Shown piece after piece: positions 31,758-43,699 of a stretch of 64,000 bases of DNA. Position 1 is the stretch's first letter; every line of letters begins with the position of its first letter. Made by a program: the position numbers and the translations under genes. The DNA is from Byssothecium circinans (Eukaryota; Ascomycota; Dothideomycetes; Pleosporales; Massarinaceae), in the NCBI GenBank assembly GCA_010015675.1, contig ML976982.1:138612-202611 (forward strand), written 5' to 3'. The notes beneath the pieces are model-generated. The model was not told the DNA's origin. It saw only the letters and a list, made by a program, of their open reading frames with translations, and searched no databases.

Positions 31758-32078
31758 GTGTAGGATGTGAGTGAGAATGTGAGCGTAGGGGAGAGGGTGA
31801 TAGAGTGGACGATCCGCTAAAAGTATCACCCCTGGTCTTGGTCTGACGTGAATATACGTAGTTGGGGGTGGGAATTGAGTGCAGTGGAGAGAGTGATGAA
31901 GTGATCGTTTACTCAAACAACGATGTTTCTATTCAACCAAATGATGCAGGAAGCTGATTGCATCTATAAGGCAACCCTTTTGTACTTTTGTTCAGCACAA
32001 TAAAAGCATGCAACACCATGCTAGAAAGAAAGGAAGAAATACCTAAGCAAAAAAACACAACCATCCCTTGTCACCAAT
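31758..32078. other. Intergenic, no gene seen
   Basis: 321 bp: the promoter of the hypothetical gene and the 3' flank of the metalloprotease. Confidence 0.45.
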
Positions 32079-33294
32079 TCAAGCCGCAGGCCAAGGATAA
32101 TACTTCCTGATCCACCCCGCATCCCTCTCCGACGGCTTGAACTTCTCCTCAATCCTCTCCTTGCCCACGACCTTCCCCTGCGCATCCCTCACCACCTTCG
32201 CCAACGGGCAGAAATTCACATCCGTCGCACACCTATCATTACTCGCCGAAGTGCCAAACGTCGACGGATACAACATGATGCTGTCGTAATCGAAGCCGCT
32301 GGGATCATCGATAGGATTCTCAGGTTCGAAACCGCCCTTCGTATACGCAGCACCGCTGAAACCGTACTCGCGCGCAAACTCGTAGTCGTCGCGGAGTTTC
32401 TGCATGACGAATTCGGCGGCGGGGCGGGGTTGGATGGCAGCCATGGCGCGCTGCATGGTGGCGAGGAAGCCGTTGATGTACGTGGGGTTGTATTCGACGT
32501 AGGAGTCGCGGTCGTTGCGTTGGTGTTCGTGGAGCATGCCGAAGACTGCGTTGGTAGCACGTGTTAGATGGAAAGAGAAAGAGAGAAGGAAGGAAAAGGG
32601 GAGAAGACGACATACCATGACCCAGTTCATGAGCAACTATATGCGCTTCTGCATGCCCACTCGCACTCACACCAAGCCGCATCTGATGCCTCCACCGCGA
32701 CGCCAGGACTTCCTTCGGCGTATACCCCGACGTCGAAACCTTGACCCCCTGGTAATTATACTCGATCGCGAGCGCATCATCAGGGACCCTAGGGTTCCAG
32801 TTCCCGGCTGTCCGCGAAGGGATGTCGAAACTACCAAAGCAGTAGTCTGGGGTGAATTCGTTCCGCACAATATCCCAACGCATAGTCCCGGGCACCTCCA
32901 TCACGGTAGGCGAGTGCCGTCCTTCGGGCCCCGGGCGCCCGCTGAGCGCGTCGTGCCACATATTGATGGCTTCTTGAAGCATGCAGTTGAGCTGGTCGCG
33001 GGACTCTTGGTTCACGAAGCAGTAATGCACTGTGCGGCAGTTTTGGCCGTGGACGTCTTCGATGGGCCAGGCGGTGCGGGTGCTGCCGCGGAGACCGTCG
33101 GCGGCGCCGGTTTGCGTGTCGAAGGGCTCTGAGGAGTTATGGTTGTGGGGCTCGTGGTCGTTGAGTTTTGAGGGTGAGCTGTAGATGCCGACCATGGACT
33201 CCTCGTAGGTTGGGAGCGGGCCGTTGTATTGGAGATCGACCCAAAGGGAGACAACGGCCGGGACGAGAAGAAGGGTAAGCCACGCAGAGAGCAT
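32079..33294 (-). CDS. Astacin-type zinc metalloprotease (M12A-like)
   Basis: Exons 32616-33294 and 32079-32545 give 381 residues from the internal ATG at 33294. The frame stays open 48 nt or more farther upstream without an ATG, so an extra 5' exon is possible. From this start the protein opens with a signal peptide or anchor (MLSAWLTLLLVPAVVSLWV). The 70-nt intron (GTATGT...CGCAG) splits the active site: HELGH lies at 222-226 in exon 1 and VFGMLHEHQR in exon 2. Together they give HExxHxxGxxH with the extra Glu of astacins. The Met-turn SIMLY follows at 315-319, with the Tyr ligand expected of astacins. A zinc endopeptidase acting outside the cell or on the secretory membrane is likely. Cysteines in CRTVHYCF and DRCATDVNFC could form disulfides. 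No propeptide motif is obvious. Confidence 0.85.
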
Positions 33295-34557
33295 GATGAA
33301 GGTAATGTACTGTACGATCTTACACTTCTTCGATAGGGGCAAAGGGTTTTCGAGAGGCTCAGTGTGGTGGAATGAGTGCTCAAGTCTGGCTGTTGAGGTA
33401 CTAGAAAATAAAATTTATATGCTGTGGTGCCAGTGCGGAAATTTGCTTCAGCATCGCCGACGTGGGGTCATGATATCATGGTAAGCAATCGTTTGCTCGT
33501 GAGTGTAGATTGCTACTGTCATATGAAGGGAACAGAGCGTCCGGCACAGTGAGTATCACGCTACTAAAGATACCGTATGACCTCGCGACTTGATAGTAAC
33601 GGAGGGTTTGCAGAAACGGCTGTACGTTCGAGTGGCTGGAGACAGTATTTCTCGAGCGAGGATTCAAGTCTCTGCCTAACATGTCGACCCTCCCGCTCAA
33701 ACTCAGGATACTAACGCTTGCGCTGAAATCTCGAAATGGTTCTGAGTAGTCGACAGTCGGGTTTTTTTGTATGTAGAGATGAAAACACAATATCCTAAAT
33801 AGTAAGCAGGGCGCTGTCAAAAGTAGATCTAGGTTTTCTTTTCTTTTCGGGAGTAGGCCGCATAAAACGCGATACGTACGTGGTGGATACCATGGTTACT
33901 TTTGTTACATCATATCGCAATTGCTTCCATTTCATCACGGCATGCTGCTATCCCAGTTCTCTATCTCTTTTGGAGTCCTGCTAACCATTCATTTGTTGTT
34001 TCGCCATTGCCGCGTCGCTTCGCCGGGTACCGGGAATGCAAGGTGCTGTTGAAACGGGAAAGCATCGGACTGTATGTTCTAGAATTACTGTATTAAGGTT
34101 TAACTAAGACACGGAGAGAAAGATTGAAAAGTACTGTGTGAAAGTATGCGTAGTAAAAACGCTGTGCGGATGAGATCGTTGCGGGGAGTAGTACTCCGAA
34201 GGCTTCGACATCTGCTATCGCATGCATGAGAAAGAGCCTCGTAGGTTCCAAAAGGCCAAAGAGTGAACAGCAACAGATGTATCTTGTGAACTCTCGAAAT
34301 GACAACGTCGTCGAAGAGAGGTGTAGAAGTGAGGTTTCGAGCTCGCAAATTGTTAGCGTTCCACAACTTCGGATGGAAACCCAATCATCTCACTTCCTTA
34401 GCGACAGCCACACACAACCATGTAGAAATCGGTCTAGGATATGGTCAAGGCAGCTCTCTTATAGTGGAAACGCATGTTCTAGTGTTGTATTGACAGGTAC
34501 TTCTTCATAATTACGTATATTTTAAATTTTAACCCCAAAATTCCATCAATTACAACA
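33295..34557. other. Intergenic, no gene seen
   Basis: 1.26 kb. It may contain an undetected first exon of the metalloprotease: a TTTTCTAG splice-acceptor-like site lies near 33405 on the minus strand. Otherwise nothing is supported. Confidence 0.45.
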
Positions 34558-34656
34558 TCCGATATGGTCTAGTGGCTAGGATTTGCCGCTCTCATTGCAG
34601 AGTCAGTTCACTCCAGTAGTGCCGGCAAGGCCCGGGTTCGATTCCCGGTGTCGGAA
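34558..34656 (+). tRNA. tRNA-Glu: tRNA-Glu (CUC) with a 27-nt intron
   Basis: The acceptor stem TCCGATA pairs with TGTCGGA (one T-G wobble). The D-arm is GGTCTAGTGGCTAGGATT, the anticodon stem TGCCG pairs with CGGCA, and the loop is CT-CTC-A...C. The T-arm is CCGGG-TTCGATT-CCCGG with discriminator A. A 27-nt intron (34595-34621) sits one base 3' of the anticodon, the canonical nuclear position. The spliced length is 72 nt. The internal A and B boxes serve as the Pol III promoter. Confidence 0.96.
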
Positions 34657-34668
34657 TTTTATCCTTTT
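34657..34668 (+). terminator. Pol III T-run terminator
   Basis: TTTT directly after the tRNA discriminator base, with a second TTTTT run a few bases later. Confidence 0.8.
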
Positions 34669-35279
34669 TGGCTTTGTTTTTGAGCTTCTGGTGCCTGATT
34701 GGGGAGGGGGTGCACGTGAGGTTTTTTTTCGGAAGACGATACGCCACACGTTTGTCGCACCACTCTTTTTTCTTTATTTAGGATCGTGGGGGACTCCGAG
34801 CCCCCTTATTTCGCACTGTTTGGAGTGGTTGTTACCGAGGCAGTATGTGTGCCCTGCTATGCGCCTATGATAATGGCGACACTCCATCCTAGTTAAAGTT
34901 GAGATCATCAGTCGAGCTTAGAAAAAAGGAGGCCATGTAGAAGGAAAAGATAGGCCACAAGAGCAGAGTGGGGTAAGCAGAGGAGTACGAACAATGGAGC
35001 GACAGTACTGAAAAGAGATATATGGCAACAGTCGCAGGAGGAAATGTTCAAATTGGGAATGGCGGAAGAGTTTATTCAGAAAGGCTGTCGTAATGATACT
35101 TCTCCTATACTTCTTTTATCCATGATGTTGTCTACAATTCTTATAAATGTTACTATTTTTCTTGTTAGCTCCTTTCCGTGTCAACTGTACGCTCACAGAG
35201 ACGAAATCCTGAAGTCGATCTGCTTAGATTCCCCTGTGCGTGAAATTGCAAACACGGCTATACGTTCTATGCGCTTATC
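34669..35279. other. Intergenic, no gene seen
   Basis: About 600 bp of AT-leaning sequence between the tRNA and the 3' end of the AA9 gene. Confidence 0.5.
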
Positions 35280-36451
35280 TTATATCATATGATCCTTATC
35301 CTTTACGGTAATTCCTTGATCACCAGAGTCCCGTCTCGCTCCCCTTCCGTACTCTTTACTAGGTTTGTCTTCTCTCAGACTCTCCCCATCCCAGACTGGG
35401 CCTCCTGGATACAAATAGTCATCGTCGAGCTCCTCTTTGCGATACATCTCCCCACTCATTATGAACCCTGGCTGGTCCGGCGCCAGACCTTCCGGAATCA
35501 AGATGCCGCCCTGTGGAAGATCGCCTTTAACCTCACTCGTGACTTCAATCTGAGTACAGCTTGGATAAAACTGCGCAGGTTCCTTGTCTTCTGTGGCGTG
35601 GACCCAGATGAGATCTATGCGGAGGAGGTAGTGGCCAGCGGGCGTCTGGGCCGGGATCTTGAATACAAACTACGCGTCTGTCAGCATACCTATTGAGGGA
35701 TGTGAAGATGCGCGTAAAATGTAAAGGATGGGCTCACCCTTGGAATAGGTGTATCCATATCTTCGTTGTTCCAGGGTAGCCAGTTAACCTTTCTCGTACT
35801 GTTCGCGTCATGTTTTAGGCCCAGAGTGTAGATCTTGAGCCAAGGTCCTGAGCCGTCGTAGTTGTGGATGTTCTGTCCTTTGGGAATTTTCGAAAGGTGT
35901 GCAACTACAGGGCCGGGATGCAAGATGAGCTGTCCTGCTCAGTATACCCAGTTCTCTTCTCTGCCATATCAAGATGACGTACCTGGGGAGTTCCGTTATC
36001 ACAGCTCCCTCTCCCATCCTCGCAGACCCACATGTCATCTGTCCAGAACTCCGGATTATTAATCTGATGCGCGTATTCCAGCTCATCGCCCGCTTTCAAC
36101 TTCAGCACCTCAGTGTTTGCAGCGTAGGAGAGACTGTCGCGACCGCAGCGTACGCTGGTCGGCTCGTTGTACCACTCGGTTGGGAAATGGTAGCCGCGGT
36201 AGCCCTTTGCGTAGGTCCCAGTATCTACTAAACCTGGCCCGTGGTAGGGCTCGTAGTAGGGGTCTGTCTTGTTGCGGATGAATCGTGTAGGTGTTTGCCA
36301 GACGCTGTTGTGGGCGACGCGAACGAAAGTGACTGCAAATGAGACATTACCTATGGTAGCTGAGGATTTTTCGACGCGAGAATTACTTACGGTGGCCGTC
36401 GACCGAAGATGCTGCAGCTATTAGTATAGCAATGAAAGTTTTGGAAGCCAT
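35280..36451 (-). CDS. AA9-type lytic polysaccharide monooxygenase (divergent)
   Basis: Four exons: 36391-36451, 35983-36332, 35738-35929 and 35280-35669, giving 330 residues; all introns (58, 53, 68 nt) are GT-AG and in phase. A signal peptide (MASKTFIAILIAAASSVDG) leaves His20 as the mature N-terminus, the copper-binding histidine brace residue. The second histidine is His141 in LHPGPVVAHLS, matching the AA9 HxGPV motif. The AGHYLLRIDLIWVH stretch and AQFYPSC (Gln234, axial Tyr236, Cys239) complete the copper site and its second sphere. AA9 enzymes cleave cellulose or hemicellulose oxidatively. The core departs from well-known AA9s (a tyrosine-rich YYEPYHGP segment, few cysteines). The tail of about 85 residues is charged and Gly/Asp/Lys-rich and carries no carbohydrate-binding module. 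Substrate and activity are not proven. Confidence 0.82.
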
Positions 36452-38294
36452 GTTGTGTCTCAGACTGTGCAGCGACAAGTAATAGTGTGCAAAGTGCAGA
36501 TACACGAACCTGCAGTTCGCTGGCCTCTTTAAAAAAAAATTGAAAAGAAGGATTTATGCCGTGTGCGTATCTACCAGATGGTAACGTAAACTCGAGTATT
36601 GGTTGAAGACCTTCGTCAATGACCCCATGACCGGTACCGAACCAACCGGTAGCTTAACTCATCTATTGAAATGTGGAGTGGAAGTATGTTCCCGAATTCC
36701 GCTTATCAGTCACAATTCTCCATCTCGCTGTTAGGGGAAAGCAAAAAATACCTAGCTAACGATGAGGACGATAGTCAATACCATTGAATGGATTGCACAA
36801 CATCCCCAGCACACTATTCGAAGCAAAACTAGCTAATGCACGGCCCTGTGAGCGGGTCGATGGGCTGAACCTCTTAAACACGCTGGCCTTCGTAGAAACA
36901 CTTTTCAGGCGTAGGCAATGAACGTATTTGCAGCATTGCGACCATGGTGCTTAAACCTGCACATCAATATCGTGCGACCAGTGACATCACTCACGGCGCA
37001 GAGCCGTGTGCTATTGCTTGAACTACCGCGAACGAGAAGTCAGTCATCAACTTCAACCGGACGTCCGGCTGCGACGGTTGGGTGATCATATCACACAGAC
37101 TCGAGGCTGATGTTGTGTGTAGTCGTACCACATACGACGGCTAGTGGCGACCGCGACCTTCCCCCGTCCTACTTTACAAGCGAGTCGAGTCTCTCACACA
37201 TGACAGCACCAACCTTAGAAGAAATCTTCACCATGCATCCAGCGCCCAATTTCCTCCTTCCAGTATCATCTCCATTCATAGCACAGGCATCATGAAGGAA
37301 CAATATCTAGGCAACCGGATCAAGCCATATGTTAATTTACGACCATCTTCGTGAGGTTGCTCGCGGTGTCAAGGCTCAACGTTACTGAATCACATGTTCA
37401 GAGGGTCAGCAGCCGGAACCTACCCCATATCCGCTTCTAATGGGACCTACCCCAACACTAAACCATCACCGCGGGCAAAGAGCAATTACAATGTAATAAG
37501 TGGGGCTAAGCCACTGAGTTTACGCTTCGACGTGCGGCTGGCGTGGTGGTCAAGCACATGGCACGACTGTGACACCATGGTTCTCACTCCGTGCGTCCTA
37601 CCATGCGAGTCAAAGATTCTTGACACAAGAAGGAATGTTCAAGGGTCGTTTCACACACCCAAAATTTCAACGCTCTCTCCTCCACTGTCTGGAATTTCTG
37701 AAAGCGCCTACCTACACTTCCGTCAAAGGAGCTCCCTTTGATAGACTGTGAGTGTCCGAGCGATACCGAGTTCGGAAATTTGGATCTTCGATATGGCTGG
37801 ATCATTGGAGCAACTGACATCCATACATTTACGGCTGCGAGGACTTGATCTATACACGTGCGAAAGGAGATTTGCACATAATCAAGATCAATCTTGAGGT
37901 CACCGTGTAATCAGCATGCCAGGACGCCTTGCAACAAACCATCACTCGGTGGTGTGGGTTACTGCCCGCTACAAGCCATCGTGCGACAATAATACCCAGA
38001 CTAATGGGATAACGATCCTAAAGAATGTGGCATGTGTTCGTCGAGCACGCGGTTTATGACACTATAGATATGACTCCTCTTCCACCATCATACCGAGTTG
38101 AAGGCTGCGACTCATGTTGGAACTACTATATAAAGCATGAACTACTGCTTCTATGAAAGTCTCCTCCTTCACCTTCACGAGCACCTTGAATCATATTGTG
38201 AGGGGCCCCCGAAATCTCCTTCGAGCTACTTATATTTCTCAACCTTCAAACTCCCACTCCACCTAGCCTGCTGCAGCATTGCTTCGAAATCATC
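36452..38294. other. Intergenic, no gene seen
   Basis: 1.84 kb between divergent genes (AA9 minus, hypothetical plus). ORFs are short and unconvincing. Confidence 0.5.
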
Positions 38295-39638
38295 ATGACG
38301 AAATCTTGGCAAGATCGTTGTAGAGAACACAACATCAAGGAAGATGAAAAGGCGGAATACAAAGACGAAAATTTGGCAAGCAGACTAGTCCATAAATACT
38401 CGACCGCCTCACAGCTGTCGGAAGACACTGAACAGCTGAAGAATGTCAAAGACATATGTGGAAAAGACGCCTTGATTCTTTTCCTGAAGGACACTTTGGA
38501 GGACAAAAGGATCTTACGCGACAAAAATGCGGAAAATGAGGAACAGCAGATCTCGACCGCGGAACGGCAGATCTCGAACATCGTCGAGGCCATCGGCCAA
38601 GACGGGTGGAACTCGGTTATCGAAGATTTCGTCAACACGGAGCGGAACAAGATTCTGGATTCTCAGAAGATAGTTGAGGTCGTGGGAAAGAGCGTCAAAG
38701 GGACGGATGATTGGAAGAACATGGTTTCCAAGGGGATCAAGGATGGCGCCTTCAGCCAGCTTGGTGAGAGGGAGGAATATGATCGCATGTTGTGGCTGAG
38801 AGGTACGTTCGATGCTGCGACATGGGACAGCCTTATGTCAGACGTTGTAGTGCCTTTATCCACTGAAGTCGATTTCGGTAATGAGCGCGACATCGATCGG
38901 CATCAACTCAGGGTCAACTTGTACACCTGGCGCTTCTTCATCGAAAAGAAAGTCGGATTTGTGGATGCTAATTCCCGAACCTCGATGCTGGAAAAGTACA
39001 AATATCTACATGAGCACGGTCAGGACCGAGTCTGGAACCAGTTTCTCCAGGTAAAGAGGGGAGACCCCGATAATACGTCGACAGAGATCTTCCTCGACTT
39101 TGCAGAGATCTTGCGACTTGGGGGGAAGTGTACGTGTACACTTGAGATTCTTAGTGGCAAAGATTGTCGAAAGATCTGGAACTGGCTTCACATGGCACAG
39201 GAGGAATTTCAAGAGAAGTATCCTCCAGAAGAGCAAGAACCTGTAGACAGATTCGAGTACGAAGAGACCACGACGAGAGAAATCGAGTTCCACGATGACC
39301 ACTTCACCCTTGTTCTGCTACCATGGAGGCGAGGCCCGAATACTTCCGACGCATTGCAGTGTTGCCCGATATCCCACCAGCATATGCAGGGCTACCCTCC
39401 AAAGTATGCAGCCTGCCAGATTTTGAAAGAGACTCCACCAGAGGAATGGACTTGCGGCGGATTCCGCTACGATGACAATGCGAAGGAGGTTCAATTTCCT
39501 CGAGTGACTCGTTGGCAGGGTGGGAAGTGTCTTCGCTGTTCCAACGGAGAGCTAGGACGTGACATCAAAAGTGCCCATCGTGGATACTTTGACCCTACCT
39601 CAGACCAGCTGAAGGACCTTAAAGATTGGGTATATTAG
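38295..39638 (+). CDS. Uncharacterised protein with C-terminal cysteine motifs
   Basis: Single-exon ORF of 447 residues from the ATG at 38295. The first 200 residues are strongly charged and probably helical (many Lys, Glu and Asp; segments such as DTLEDKRILRDKNAENEEQQ). The middle is mixed alpha/beta, with RVNLYTWRFFIEKKVGFVD. The last 110 residues contain CTCTLE, ALQCCPISHQH, WTCGGFRYDD and KCLRCSNGELG, which could form a small metal-binding fold. No signal peptide, transmembrane helix or known domain is recognised. The codon use and long open frame argue that it is real. It could be a lineage-specific nuclear or cytosolic protein. Confidence 0.65.
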   Translation: MTKSWQDRCREHNIKEDEKAEYKDENLASRLVHKYSTASQLSEDTEQLKNVKDICGKDALILFLKDTLEDKRILRDKNAENEEQQISTAERQISNIVEAIGQDGWNSVIEDFVNTERNKILDSQKIVEVVGKSVKGTDDWKNMVSKGIKDGAFSQLGEREEYDRMLWLRGTFDAATWDSLMSDVVVPLSTEVDFGNERDIDRHQLRVNLYTWRFFIEKKVGFVDANSRTSMLEKYKYLHEHGQDRVWNQFLQVKRGDPDNTSTEIFLDFAEILRLGGKCTCTLEILSGKDCRKIWNWLHMAQEEFQEKYPPEEQEPVDRFEYEETTTREIEFHDDHFTLVLLPWRRGPNTSDALQCCPISHQHMQGYPPKYAACQILKETPPEEWTCGGFRYDDNAKEVQFPRVTRWQGGKCLRCSNGELGRDIKSAHRGYFDPTSDQLKDLKDWVY

Positions 39639-40198
39639 GGGAGGTTGAATTTGAACGTGGGAATGATGGATTCTAATATTTCCTTGGGTGCTTCTTTCTT
39701 CATTTTTTCTTTGGCACACTCATTTACTGCATACCTGTGCAGCTATCGGATCTTGTAATTATAGTCAGCAATATAGGTGGTTTACACATCATCTCTTCCA
39801 CCAGCTCAGTGAAAAGTGTAAGGGGGATGGCGGATGAAACAGCGCGGTGGTCGGCGATAATTGACGATGCAGTCCCAGCGAGGTGTTGCATATGATGTGA
39901 CGCAGGGGGACGTCGCAGCCGAGGCTAGGTTAGCGTTAGCGTGTGGCTGTACTGACTGTGCTGTCTGGCGTTGCTGTGGAGACGGGGCGTTGGCAAACAA
40001 TGGCACCGATTCTCCGGAACCTCGACAACCTCCGCAGCGGGTCATTCATTTGCGACTAGCTTTCGTCGCATACTGATATTCACAATCGCATTCATATCGC
40101 GCTCTTCTTGCTAGTGAAGACGATAGATTCCAATCGCTGCTGAGCGAACTTTATTAATTGCTTCTTGCGCTGCTTGCGCCAAAACAACACAACCCAAC
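39639..40198. other. Intergenic / promoter of the chitin synthase gene
   Basis: 560 bp. No coding-like ORF is seen; the last 60 bp are CA-rich leader sequence. Confidence 0.5.
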
Positions 40199-43100
40199 AT
40201 GGACCGTCGCCCTACGACACCGGGTGCGCCGCCCAGCTACGGAGGCCCACCTGCGTACGACGAGGACGACAGCGCGGGACACATGCAAGGGGGCCCGACG
40301 ATGCGCTTGTTGACAAACGCAGACGATGCACAGAGCTACGCGCCGTGAGTACATATCAGTTGTTCCTCTGATCATTTCCTTTCCATTCCTCCATACTCAT
40401 CCTGTGTCGCGCGCGCAGGAACCCCTCCAATCCTGACTCGGCGTCGCTTCTCTCCACCATGGACAGCACAATGGGCACGCTGGGCGACCGGCTGGCCCCG
40501 TCCGATGTGGGCAGACAGGCGGCTGCTGAGGCGGGCATTGTCGACCTGTTGCGCGAGGCCGACGCTGCGCTGAGCGGCGCCCCCAAGCCCTCGCAAGCCA
40601 GCCCGAAGACGCTCAAGCGCAAATCAATCGGGACGCGGCTCGTGGACCGCATGTCCCCCACGAAGACGAGGCAGGATCCAGGCTTACCGATGTATGAACC
40701 CCGCAGACCACTATCGCCTGTGTCGCGATCCTACCAACCCTCCGTCTCCTCCTTACCACTCTCCAGGGCGCCCTCAGTGCTCGACACTGCGCCGAACATG
40801 CCCCCTCCGACCGAAGACTCCCCCTCATACGTCGCATACCGACCCCGAGAGCACACATCTCCCACCCGCCCATACTCGCCCACCCGCACGTCGACCGACT
40901 ACACCCGTCCGCCGGCATCCAACATCCCCTACGAGCCTGCCGACTTGAATGGTAGCCCGCGGCCAGGCACGCCCTCGTCGCGATATGGCGGTGGAAGGCC
41001 GGGCAGTCCTAAGCGGCCACTGCCTCCAGCGCCACTGTTCGCTGGCGGCAGGCCCCTATCACGGGACTCCAATACGACGCTGGACATGAGCTCGATTCCC
41101 CTCAACGATGATGATCCGTTCACCGACATTGGCGATGCCCGACCCGATATGAACTCGCGAGACTCGTACATGTCAGAGGATACCTTCGCCGACGAGTACA
41201 CAGAAGCCGACGAGAAGACAGAGCACTATGGGCCAGCTCCGGTCTCTGCCCAGCCGCGGCGAGGTGCGCGGGAGGCCCTGATGACGAAAAAGGAAGTTCG
41301 CCTCATCAATGGTGAACTGATTTTGGAGTGCAAAATCCCGACCATCTTGTACAGCTTCCTGCCCCGACGCGATGACGTTGAGTTCACCCACATGCGGTAC
41401 ACAGCCGTTACATGCGACCCGGATGACTTTGTGGAGAAAGGCTACAAGCTGCGCCAGAACATTGGAAACACGACGCGCGAGACAGAGCTCTTCATCTGTA
41501 TTACCATGTACAATGAGAACGAGATCGACTTCACGCGCACCATGCACGGCGTCATGCGCAACATCAGCCATTTCTGCTCGCGAACACGGTCCCGAACGTG
41601 GGGAAAAGACGGATGGCAGAAGATTGTCGTCTGTATCATTGCCGACGGTCGTCAAAAGGTGCACCCGCGGACATTGGACGCCCTGGCAGCCATGGGCTGC
41701 TTCCAGAAGGGCATCGCGAAGAACCACGTCAATCAGCGCGAAGTCACTGCCCACGTGTACGAATACACCACCCAAGTATCGTTAGACGCCGATCTCAAAT
41801 TCAAGGGTGCCGAGAAAGGTATCGTTCCGGTCCAGATGATCTTCTGCATGAAGGAGCAGAATCAGAAGAAGCTGAATTCGCATCGATGGTTTTTCAACGC
41901 TTTTGGTCAAGCACTGAACCCAAACATTTGCATCCTACTCGACGTTGGAACTAAGCCGGGACCGAAAGCTTTGTATCATCTGTGGAAGGCGTTCGACACC
42001 GATTCCTCCGTGGCGGGTGCAGCAGGCGAGATCAAGGCTGGAAAAGGCAAGGGCTGGCTTGGCCTGCTCAACCCGCTGGTCGCATCGCAAAACTTCGAAT
42101 ACAAGATGTCCAATATTCTCGACAAGCCGTTGGAGTCGGTGTTTGGATACATCACTGTCCTGCCCGGTGCGCTGTCAGCGTATCGATACATTGCTCTTCA
42201 GAACGATCATACCGGACATGGACCGCTCAGCCAATACTTCAAAGGTGAGACACTTCATGGTCAAGATGCGGATGTCTTCACTGCCAACATGTATTTGGCT
42301 GAGGATCGTATCCTGTGCTGGGAACTGGTAGCGAAGCGAAGCGAGCAGTGGGTCTTGAAGTATGTCAAGGCAGCCACGGGCGAGACTGATGTGCCAGGTA
42401 AGTTTCGTCCTTTCCTCTTTCGTGATGGTACTAACAGAAATAGATGCCGTACCGGAGTTCATTTCTCAGCGTCGTCGTTGGCTCAATGGTGCCTTTTTCG
42501 CGGCCGTGTATTCGTTGCTGCACTTCAAGCAAGTCTGGCATACCGACCACACCATCTGGCGCAAAACGCTCCTCCACATCGAGTTTGTATACCAATTCGT
42601 CTCGCTCTGCTTCACCTTCTTCTCGCTCGCCAACTTCTACCTGACCTTCTATTTCATCGCCGGTTCGCTTGCCGATGCCCAGAACGACCCGTTTGGTCAC
42701 GGTATCGGAAAAATCATCTTCTACATCCTCCGCTACACTGTCGTGCTGCTCATTTGCATGCAGTTCATCCTGTCCATGGGCAATCGACCGCAGGGTGCGA
42801 AGAAGATGTTTCTGTCAAGCATGACGGCGTACTGTGTCATCATGGCGTACATCACCTTCGCTTCCATTTACATCGCCGTTAAGCAGCTGAGGGATCCCAA
42901 ACAGCCTAAAACCTTTGGTAATAACGTCTTCACCAACCTGATTGTCTCGACCTGCGCGACGATCGGTCTCTACTTCATCATGTCCTTTATGTACCTGGAT
43001 CCTTGGCACATGTTCACTTCCTTTGGACAATACTTCGCCCTACTACCTTCATACATCTGCACGCTGCAAGTGTACGCCTTCTGCAATGCGCACGACGTAA

Positions 43101-43699
43101 CGTGGGGAACCAAAGGTGATAACGTAGCCAAGACGGATCTTGGAGATGCCAGAGCAAAGAAGGGTAACATTGTTGAGCTTGAAATGCCGTCCGAACAGCT
43201 CGATATCGACTCTGGCTACGACGAAGCGCTCCGCAACCTCCGCGACCGCATCGAAGTCCCTGCACCTGGTATCAGCGAAGCCCAAGCCCAAGAAGACTAC
43301 TACCGCGCGGTCCGTACATACATGGTGGTCGTGTGGCTAATCTCCAACGCCGTGCTCGCCATGTCCATCAGCGAAGCATATTCCGGCGAATCCATCGGCA
43401 ATAACTTCTACCTCAAGTTCATTTTATGGTCTGTCGCGGGTCTCGCGCTCTTCCGCTCGTTGGGTTCCACGAGCTTCCTCATCATCAATTCCATTCATGG
43501 TATTATGGAGACGAAACTCAAGTGGGAGGATAAGATGGAGAATAAGAGTAAGAAGACGGGGCTGGGCGGCGGCATGGGGAAGAAACGGTGGGGCAAGGGA
43601 TGGGGGAATGGAGGGCAGAGTTGGTGGAGCGGGAGTTCGATTGGAAGTAAGATGAGTAGTTGGGCGCCGAGTTCGTGGAGTGGGAGTAGTCGGGGATAG
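40199..43699 (+). CDS. Chitin synthase, division 1 (probably class III)
   Basis: Exons 40199-40344, 40419-42397 and 42444-43699 give 1126 residues; the introns (74 and 46 nt) are GT-AG and in phase, the second with a CTAAC branch site. After a long Pro/Ser-rich N-terminal region come the chitin synthase N block ([29 protein letters not shown]) and the glycosyltransferase core with [21 protein letters not shown] near 676 and QRRRW at 717-721. Six or seven membrane helices follow, then [14 protein letters not shown] and a basic Gly/Trp/Ser-rich tail. The enzyme polymerises UDP-GlcNAc into chitin at the plasma membrane and moves nascent chains to the wall. The class assignment is from memory of [24 protein letters not shown] core similarity; class I is the alternative. 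The roughly 280-residue N-terminal extension is longer than I expect for class III. Confidence 0.9.

Noticed and set aside
33640..33700. tRNA-like B-box motif (GGATTCAAGTCTC)
   Set aside because: No matching acceptor, D-arm or anticodon stem could be built around it.
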